Assembly (NCBI GenBank): GCA_949296245.1
Contig: CASFNW010000002.1
Coordinates: 10,675-48,453, forward strand
Direction: 5' to 3'
Origin: an uncultured bacterium
GTDB lineage: Bacteria; Cyanobacteriota; Vampirovibrionia; Gastranaerophilales; Gastranaerophilaceae
DNA: 37,779 nt
The notes beneath the pieces were generated by a model. It did no database searches and had not been told where the DNA came from. It was given only the letters and a program-made list of their open reading frames with translations. Within the stretch, counting starts at the first letter, position 1. Each line of letters begins with the position of its first letter. The translations under genes were made by a program, and so were the position numbers. This document shows positions 33,171-37,779 of the stretch, one piece after another.

Positions 33171-34211
33171 GTGAAAGTAAATTGTCTTAAAAATTTTAAT
33201 ACACTTTATAGCAGACCTTGTAAGGATTATTATTTATCGCACATAGCGTTTAATGTATCTTTTAGAGGTACAGGTAAATTACTGCAAAATGATACTATTT
33301 CTTTTTCAAAAAATGATTTGTTATCACAAAGTGAGGATGTGATTTTTGCAAAAATTACAGATGCCGTAAATAACCCATCACATTATCTGGGCTCAGGTAG
33401 TGAAGCAACTGTATACAAAATCGAGGACACTGGATACTGCGTAAGAGTTTTAAATAAGAATAAAAATAAAATTAGCAGACCCGTATCGTTCAGCTTGACA
33501 GACTCGGACAGAATTAATCATGTAGTTGCAAAACTAGGGAATGGTGCGACCGTAATGAAGTTCTTTGAAGGCTATCCTCCCTACATTTTGCCCGGTTTAA
33601 AAAACAGATATAAAATTAAACAGTCAGAAATAGATGTGATGCTTGACAATATGCCGGTTACAGCATTTCAAAAATTTTTCAGGCAAATTTGTACGGCCAA
33701 TAAAAATAACATGGGTTTTGATTGTAGCTGGAATAATGTAATTGTGAATTCTAAGGATAATACCATTACCGCTATAGATTTTTATAAAATGGATGAGGAA
33801 TTTCCCGATGTATTTAAGCCACTCAGGTTATGTTATGCTTCATTGACTTATTTAAAAGCAGATACCCAACATAAGAAGAATTGTGCCGCCCATCTGTTAC
33901 TTGCAGCATTGGACGAATTAAAACCCGGGCATAATCCATGTTGTTCTGTAAACGAGTTGGATTTTTCAGGATTTCTTCATCTTGTATACAGAGATAAAAA
34001 TATGAAGCCTGATAGGTATACCCTATTGTTGTTAAATACACTTAATGATATAGAAGTTTTAAAAATAAAAAATATGTATAACAAATATGATTTAAAAATT
34101 GCTAATGAACTAAACGGAAAAATTAAAGTTGCGTCAATTTTAATCAGGCAATCTCTACTGCCTGTAAAGAAAGATTCTCTTCAAGTAATTGATGACAGTA
34201 ATTTTTTATAA
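33171..34211 (+). CDS. Divergent kinase-fold protein with lineage N-terminal motif
   Basis: This 346-residue protein is not identifiable by name but has a protein-kinase/phosphotransferase-like core. Residues 74-83 form a glycine-rich loop (GSGSEATVYKI). A beta-3-like strand YCVRVL carries Arg92 where kinases usually have Lys. The segment MGFDCSWNNVIV supplies the catalytic Asp184 and Asn189 in D-x4-N spacing, and AIDFYKM (D203) stands for the DFG-type metal Asp. Residues 28-33 read NVSFRG, like SFKA at the start of the protein at 36801-37256. The C-terminal 130 residues are helical. The start is GTG at 33171 without a ribosome site, so the true start is uncertain. It could be an atypical Ser/Thr kinase, a small-molecule kinase or an effector-like enzyme. 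Confidence 0.65.
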   Translation: MKVNCLKNFNTLYSRPCKDYYLSHIAFNVSFRGTGKLLQNDTISFSKNDLLSQSEDVIFAKITDAVNNPSHYLGSGSEATVYKIEDTGYCVRVLNKNKNKISRPVSFSLTDSDRINHVVAKLGNGATVMKFFEGYPPYILPGLKNRYKIKQSEIDVMLDNMPVTAFQKFFRQICTANKNNMGFDCSWNNVIVNSKDNTITAIDFYKMDEEFPDVFKPLRLCYASLTYLKADTQHKKNCAAHLLLAALDELKPGHNPCCSVNELDFSGFLHLVYRDKNMKPDRYTLLLLNTLNDIEVLKIKNMYNKYDLKIANELNGKIKVASILIRQSLLPVKKDSLQVIDDSNFL

Positions 34212-34229
34212 AATTGTAGTATTAAGTTC

Positions 34230-34257
34230 TTGCTAAAATGAGTGTTTTATGTACAAT
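34230..34257 (+). promoter_or_regulatory. hppA promoter
   Basis: TTGCTA (34230-34235), a 16-nt spacer and TACAAT (34252-34257) lie about 50 nt upstream of the hppA ATG. The ribosome site is GGGAG. Confidence 0.6.
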
Positions 34258-34309
34258 TAGGGTATGTGTAGAAAAGGTCCTTTTGATGGAATAGGACAAG
34301 GGAGAAAAA

Positions 34310-36748
34310 ATGGCTATCTTAGAAAAATGGTCTGGTCTGCTTAAAGGTGCAGCACTTGGTGTTTCTGCATTACTTATTGCAGCCAACTCTGCAATCGCAG
34401 GGGAAGCCGATTTGGTTGTACCAAATCTTTCCAGCGACCCGCACAGTTTTAATCTGCTGCTGGTTGGTATTGCTATTTCCGTTTTAGGCTTGATTTTTGG
34501 CTTAATTGAGTTTATTAAAGTCAAAAATTACAAAGTGCATTCAGCAATGGCTGAAATCGGAAATACAATTTTTGAAACATGCAAAACTTACCTTATTCAA
34601 CAGGGTAAATTTTTACTCGCATTAGAAATACTGATTGGTGCGTGTATTGCATTCTACTTTGGCGGTTTGCAGCACATGGGGCTTAAAGGTGTATTGATTA
34701 TCCTTGCCTGGTCTGTAATCGGTATTTTGGGTTCTTACGGTGTAGCATGGTTTGGTATCAGAATGAATACACTTGCAAACGCAAGAACTGCTTTTGCTTC
34801 TTTGGAAGCTAAACCGTTGAAAGTTTTGAACATTCCTTTAAAAGCAGGTATGAGTATCGGTGTATTACTGGTAAGCGTTGAGCTTATTATGATGCTCATT
34901 ATTTTATTATTTGTTCCCGGTGAACTTGCCGGTGCTTGCTTTATCGGATTTGCAATCGGTGAATCTCTAGGTGCATCCGCACTTCGTGTAGCCGGCGGTA
35001 TCTTTACAAAAATTGCAGATATCGGCTCTGACCTGATGAAAATTCAGTTCAAAATTAAAGAAGACGACCCGAGAAACCCGGGCGTTATTGCTGATTGTAC
35101 AGGTGATAATGCAGGTGACTCTATCGGACCTACAGCAGATGGCTTTGAAACATACGGTGTAACAGGTGTTGCTCTTGTTTCATTTATTCTGCTGGGCGTA
35201 TTCCCGCAGTATCAAATTCAATTGTTAACATGGATTTTCACAATGAGATTCCTTATGATTGTGACATCCGTTGTTGCTTATTGGATTAACACAGGTCTGA
35301 CACAGGCATTGTTTGGTAAAGCTGAAAAATTAGACTTTGAAAAACCGTTAACAAACCTTGTTTGGTTAACATCTATACTTTCTATTTGTATGACATTCGG
35401 TGTCAGCAAATGGTTATTGGCATCAATGGGAGAAAACCTCTGGTGGGTGCTGGCAGGTATTATTTCTTGCGGTACTTTAGGTGCTGCATTGATTCCCGAA
35501 TTTACTAAAATATTTACAAGTCCTAATGCATTGCATACAAAAGAAGTTGTTACTGCTTCACGTGAAGGCGGTGCCTCTTTGACAATACTTTCGGGTATTG
35601 TTTCAGGTAACTTCTCAGGTTTCTGGATTGGTATGGTTATCGTATTCTTGATGGGATTGTCATACTATTTCAGCACAATGATACCTGATACTGTTATGAT
35701 TTATGCATCAGTATTTGCATTTGGTCTTGTAGCATTCGGCTTCCTCGGTATGGGGCCTGTTACAATTGCTGTTGACAGCTATGGTCCTGTTACGGATAAC
35801 GCTCAATCAGTTTATGAATTATCATTGATTGAACAAAGAGAAGGCGTTGCTGAGGAAATCGAAAGAGATTTTGGCTTCAAACCAAACTTTGATGTAGCTA
35901 AAGCTCAATTGGAAGAAAATGATGGTGCAGGTAACACTTTCAAAGCTACTTCAAAACCGGTATTAATCGGTACAGCAGTAGTTGGTGCTACTACCATGAT
36001 TTTCTCATTGATTCTTGTAATCAAAAATACACTTGGTATTGAACCGGAAGCAGTATTAAATGTGCTTAATCCGTATACATTGCTCGGTTTCTTAGCGGGC
36101 GGTGCTGTAATTTACTGGTTCTCAGGTGCTTCTATGCAGGCTGTTACAACAGGTGCATACAGAGCTGTTGAATACATCAAACGTCATATCAAGATTGATG
36201 ATGAAAGCGTTAAAACAGCTAACGTATCTAACTCTAAAGAAGTTGTTAAAATCTGTACACAATACGCACAAAAAGGTATGGTTAACATCTTCATAGCATT
36301 GTTTGCATTTGCTTTAGCATTTGCTTGCCTGTCGGCTCCTGGTTGCAAAACAGTTGCTCCTGTAGCATTCTTTGTAAGCTACCTGATTGCAATTGCAGTA
36401 TTTGGCTTGTTCCAGGCTGTATTTATGGCTAATGCCGGCGGCTGCTGGGATAACGCTAAGAAAATCGTTGAATGTGATCTTTGTGAAAAGGGTACTCCTT
36501 TACACGATGCTACTGTTGTTGGTGATACAGTAGGCGATCCGTTCAAAGATACTTCTTCAGTAGCAATGAACCCGATTATCAAGTTCACAACTTTATTCGG
36601 TTTGTTGGCTATGGAAATCTCTATCAATGAATCATTCAGACATGTTGCTCCTATTGCAGGATGGATATTCCTGATTATTGCATTGATATTTGTATGGAGA
36701 TCTTTCTATGCAATGAGAATTCCAGAAAAAACTAAAGACAATGAATAA
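34310..36748 (+). CDS. hppA: Membrane-bound proton/sodium-pumping pyrophosphatase
   Basis: This is an 812-residue polytopic enzyme (about 16 helices) coupling pyrophosphate hydrolysis to ion export across the cytoplasmic membrane. Active-site landmarks are GGIFTKIADIGSDL, EDDPRNPGVIADCTGDNAGD and SIGPTADGFETYG, later GPVTDNAQSVYELS, and the C-terminal GDTVGDPFKDTSSVAMN. Several differ from common forms (GPVTDNAQSV instead of GPISDNAGGI; GPTADGFE instead of GMAADLFE), which suggests a divergent subfamily. The GNTFKATSK stretch has Lys545 at the position where K+-independent enzymes usually have Lys and K+-dependent ones Ala. By that rule it would not need potassium; whether it pumps H+ or Na+ is open. 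Confidence 0.93.
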   Translation: MAILEKWSGLLKGAALGVSALLIAANSAIAGEADLVVPNLSSDPHSFNLLLVGIAISVLGLIFGLIEFIKVKNYKVHSAMAEIGNTIFETCKTYLIQQGKFLLALEILIGACIAFYFGGLQHMGLKGVLIILAWSVIGILGSYGVAWFGIRMNTLANARTAFASLEAKPLKVLNIPLKAGMSIGVLLVSVELIMMLIILLFVPGELAGACFIGFAIGESLGASALRVAGGIFTKIADIGSDLMKIQFKIKEDDPRNPGVIADCTGDNAGDSIGPTADGFETYGVTGVALVSFILLGVFPQYQIQLLTWIFTMRFLMIVTSVVAYWINTGLTQALFGKAEKLDFEKPLTNLVWLTSILSICMTFGVSKWLLASMGENLWWVLAGIISCGTLGAALIPEFTKIFTSPNALHTKEVVTASREGGASLTILSGIVSGNFSGFWIGMVIVFLMGLSYYFSTMIPDTVMIYASVFAFGLVAFGFLGMGPVTIAVDSYGPVTDNAQSVYELSLIEQREGVAEEIERDFGFKPNFDVAKAQLEENDGAGNTFKATSKPVLIGTAVVGATTMIFSLILVIKNTLGIEPEAVLNVLNPYTLLGFLAGGAVIYWFSGASMQAVTTGAYRAVEYIKRHIKIDDESVKTANVSNSKEVVKICTQYAQKGMVNIFIALFAFALAFACLSAPGCKTVAPVAFFVSYLIAIAVFGLFQAVFMANAGGCWDNAKKIVECDLCEKGTPLHDATVVGDTVGDPFKDTSSVAMNPIIKFTTLFGLLAMEISINESFRHVAPIAGWIFLIIALIFVWRSFYAMRIPEKTKDNE

Positions 36749-36765
36749 TAATTGTTTATAAGTTT

Positions 36766-36798
36766 AACGCTCCGCTTAATCTAAATAAGCGGAGCGTT
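36766..36798. terminator. Bidirectional intrinsic terminator (hppA / 36801 gene)
   Basis: A perfect 13-bp stem AACGCTCCGCTTA/TAAGCGGAGCGTT (36766-36778 with 36786-36798) has a 7-nt loop and a T-run after it. It serves convergent genes ending at 36748 and 36801. Confidence 0.92.
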
Positions 36799-36800
36799 TT

Positions 36801-37256
36801 TTATATAGTTTCGATTCGGTTCAACAGTGTCTTTGCATTTTCCTTAGAAATCTTATCTGTATTTTCTAAAAATGAAACTATAGTTTCATTTTTCTTTCTT
36901 TTTTCCAGTTCTTCTTCTTCAACCATTTTTTGCAAATCATTTATAAAATCATGTTCAATTTTATCTTGTTTCTTTTTTAGCACGATATTTTGTGCTTCTC
37001 TGATTTTTAGAACATTAAATATCTTTATCAACTGCTCAATTGTATAAGAACCATTCTTTGGAAGTATACTGGTATTTAGATGTTTAACGCTGGGATTTCC
37101 ATCCTTGCTTAAAATAAAAACATCAAGATCCGTGTCCTTATCCTTGTAGACCTTAACGGAGTGTCTGTAATCGGTTTCGGTTTTGTTTTCAAATTCGGAA
37201 GATAGCAGACTGCTGTTTAATCCATATATACGTGCTTTAAATGAAGGGGTTTGCAT
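36801..37256 (-). CDS. Hypothetical protein with SFKA N-terminal motif
   Basis: This 151-residue protein of unknown function begins MQTPSFKARIYGLN, whose SFKA resembles SFRG in the kinase-like protein. A mixed alpha/beta middle (VKVYKDKDTDLDVFILSKDG) is followed by a highly charged coiled coil (about 88-130, VLKKKQDKIEHDFIND ... EEEELEKRKK) and a short helical end. No membrane segment or signal peptide is present. The ATG has a strong AAAAGGAG site. It lies between the hppA terminator and the intergenic stretch with the CU-rich RNA candidate. Confidence 0.75.
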   Translation of the reverse strand: MQTPSFKARIYGLNSSLLSSEFENKTETDYRHSVKVYKDKDTDLDVFILSKDGNPSVKHLNTSILPKNGSYTIEQLIKIFNVLKIREAQNIVLKKKQDKIEHDFINDLQKMVEEEELEKRKKNETIVSFLENTDKISKENAKTLLNRIETI

Positions 37257-37389
37257 AATGTCTCCTTTTTACTTTTTATAAAAGTCATAAAATATTTTTT
37301 TGTTATTTTATTATTATTTGTAAAGAAATATTAAATTTCATGTTAAATCGGTTATAAATTTTTTACATAGTGGAACATATATAGTAGAG

Positions 37390-37476
37390 GAAATAAAAAA
37401 GTTTTAAATTTCTCTCTCTCTAATTCCTCTCTCTAATATGTGGTAAAGTTTAACCGGCGTAAGTCGGTTTTTTTTT
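37390..37476 (+). ncRNA. Candidate CU-rich small RNA
   Basis: The only strong element in this interval is a terminator: AACCGGC-GTAA-GTCGGTT (37452-37469) followed by about nine T residues. No gene on the plus strand precedes it, because the nearest one (36801-37256) reads the other way. A short RNA or attenuated leader is therefore the simplest producer. Upstream are two runs, CTCTCTCTCT and CCTCTCTCT, which are complementary to AGAGAGAGAG-type ribosome sites such as the one at 6812. The promoter is not clear. Confidence 0.4.
37452..37476 (+). terminator. Intrinsic terminator
   Basis: A 7-bp stem with a GTAA tetraloop (one G-T pair) is followed by an unbroken T-tract (to about 37476), oriented on the plus strand. 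No plus-strand gene lies directly upstream. Confidence 0.8.
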
Positions 37477-37637
37477 GTTTGTTTTTTGTCTTTTTAACTT
37501 TTTGTTTCAAAAATTAATTTTGCTAGCAAAAAATATTTTTAGGAGCTTTAAATAAACAGAAAGCTAATTGCTTTAACATGCCCTTTAAAAAATTTTTTTA
37601 GCGGGTTAAGATTATATTTTCAAAGGTAAAAGATGAA

Positions 37638-37779
37638 GTGATAACAACCGGACAAATTGACATAAAAAATCAATACGGTTTAAAGCGAAAAGAATTTCGC
37701 CATCGAGATTATGCGAAATGGAGTTCGCTAAACTCAGGCAAATATAATAATACAGAGTACAATATTATACAAAAACCCT
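37638..37779 (+). CDS. Partial ORF running off the right edge, with in-frame TAG upstream
   Basis: From 37602 to the window end the frame is open for 59 codons and looks coding (KVKDEVITTGQIDIKNQYG ... RHRDYAKWSSLNSG). The only start codon in the open part is GTG at 37638, with AAGG 11 nt upstream. In the same frame, ATG at 37578 gives MPFKKFF and then a TAG at 37599, after which the sequence continues in a natural-looking way (RVKIIFSKVKDEV). This is either a nonsense mutation near the start, a sequencing or assembly error in the A6T7 run at 37587-37599, or simply a GTG start. TAG is used as a normal stop elsewhere (for example ycf23), so recoding is unlikely. The function is unknown. Confidence 0.4.
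   Translation, partial: MITTGQIDIKNQYGLKRKEFRHRDYAKWSSLNSGKYNNTEYNIIQKP

Larger units (their letters stand above)
37257..37577. other. Intergenic region with plus-strand terminator
   Basis: No coding frame is seen here. The main structures are TATATA/TATAGT near 37378-37385 (a possible -10 without good -35), two CT-repeat tracts (37411-37420 and 37425-37435), and a strong plus-strand terminator (37452-37476). AGGAGC at 37541-37546 may be a ribosome site for sequence to its right. Confidence 0.55.

Noticed and set aside
37411..37435. CRISPR-like or satellite repeat at the CT tracts
   Set aside because: They are dinucleotide repeats without spacers of regular length. No CRISPR array exists in the window.
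37599..37601. Reassigned TAG codon
   Set aside because: TAG ends other genes in the window (for example ycf23 and the barrel gene at 25777), so a general recoding is not supported.

Overview
The window is AT-rich DNA. It most likely comes from a non-photosynthetic cyanobacterial relative of the Vampirovibrionia/Melainabacteria type (gut Gastranaerophilales-like). This placement is an inference. It rests on a Ycf23/DUF561 gene (10497-11255), a family otherwise known mainly from cyanobacteria and plastids; on the cyanobacterial-looking GyrA box QNRATRG; and on several small lineage-type proteins with recurring N-terminal motifs (NPFA[NK], SF[KR][AG]). No photosynthesis gene is present. Outer-membrane-type proteins and dTDP-sugar genes point to a Gram-negative envelope.

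Layout. 1-3633 (minus strand) is a surface-polysaccharide operon: FdtA/QdtA-like ketoisomerase, ATP-grasp protein, hexapeptide acyltransferase, DegT-type aminotransferase and a partial glycosyltransferase cut by the left edge. 3634-4847 has no gene except tRNA-Lys(TTT). It is packed with hairpins and holds a ~600 bp repeat-rich block bounded by imperfect 16-bp terminal inverted repeats. 4848-7822 carries purA, three small lineage proteins and mrnC. 7892-14235 carries gyrA, ycf23 and, in the opposite direction, a very long glycogen-synthase-like glycosyltransferase with a predicted membrane anchor. 14768-23660 (plus strand) is a run of housekeeping genes: uvrA, panD, a uridine-kinase-like P-loop kinase, nadD, yqeK, a three-domain HisA-HisI-HisE fusion, a Nudix hydrolase, a HAD phosphatase and ispF. 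23696-26514 (minus strand) holds nadA, marC, a pentapeptide-repeat protein and a putative beta-barrel protein. 27000-31601 has ribF, a membrane/coiled-coil protein, ribH, two DUF4013-like membrane proteins, two small ORFs (32 and 53 codons) and a cupin. 31764-37256 has dnaB, a divergent kinase-fold protein, a membrane pyrophosphatase and another small lineage protein. An ORF runs off the right edge.

The pathways touch cofactor synthesis (NAD: nadA, nadD; flavin: ribF, ribH; pantothenate: panD), isoprenoids (ispF), histidine, purines, and DNA replication, topology and repair (dnaB, gyrA, uvrA). Several intrinsic terminators are perfect inverted repeats shared by convergent genes. Recognisable promoters have TTGC-type -35 boxes and TATAAT-like -10 boxes.

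Most worth a second look: the HisA-HisIE fusion; the membrane-anchored GT5 enzyme; the kinase-like protein with the lineage N-terminal motif; a candidate ~95 nt RNA at 26684-26780 with a near-consensus promoter and a terminator; a ~50 bp element repeated at the same ~92 nt distance upstream of uvrA and panD; the MITE-like repeat block; and the two small ORFs. No CRISPR array, transposase, phage gene or rRNA was seen.
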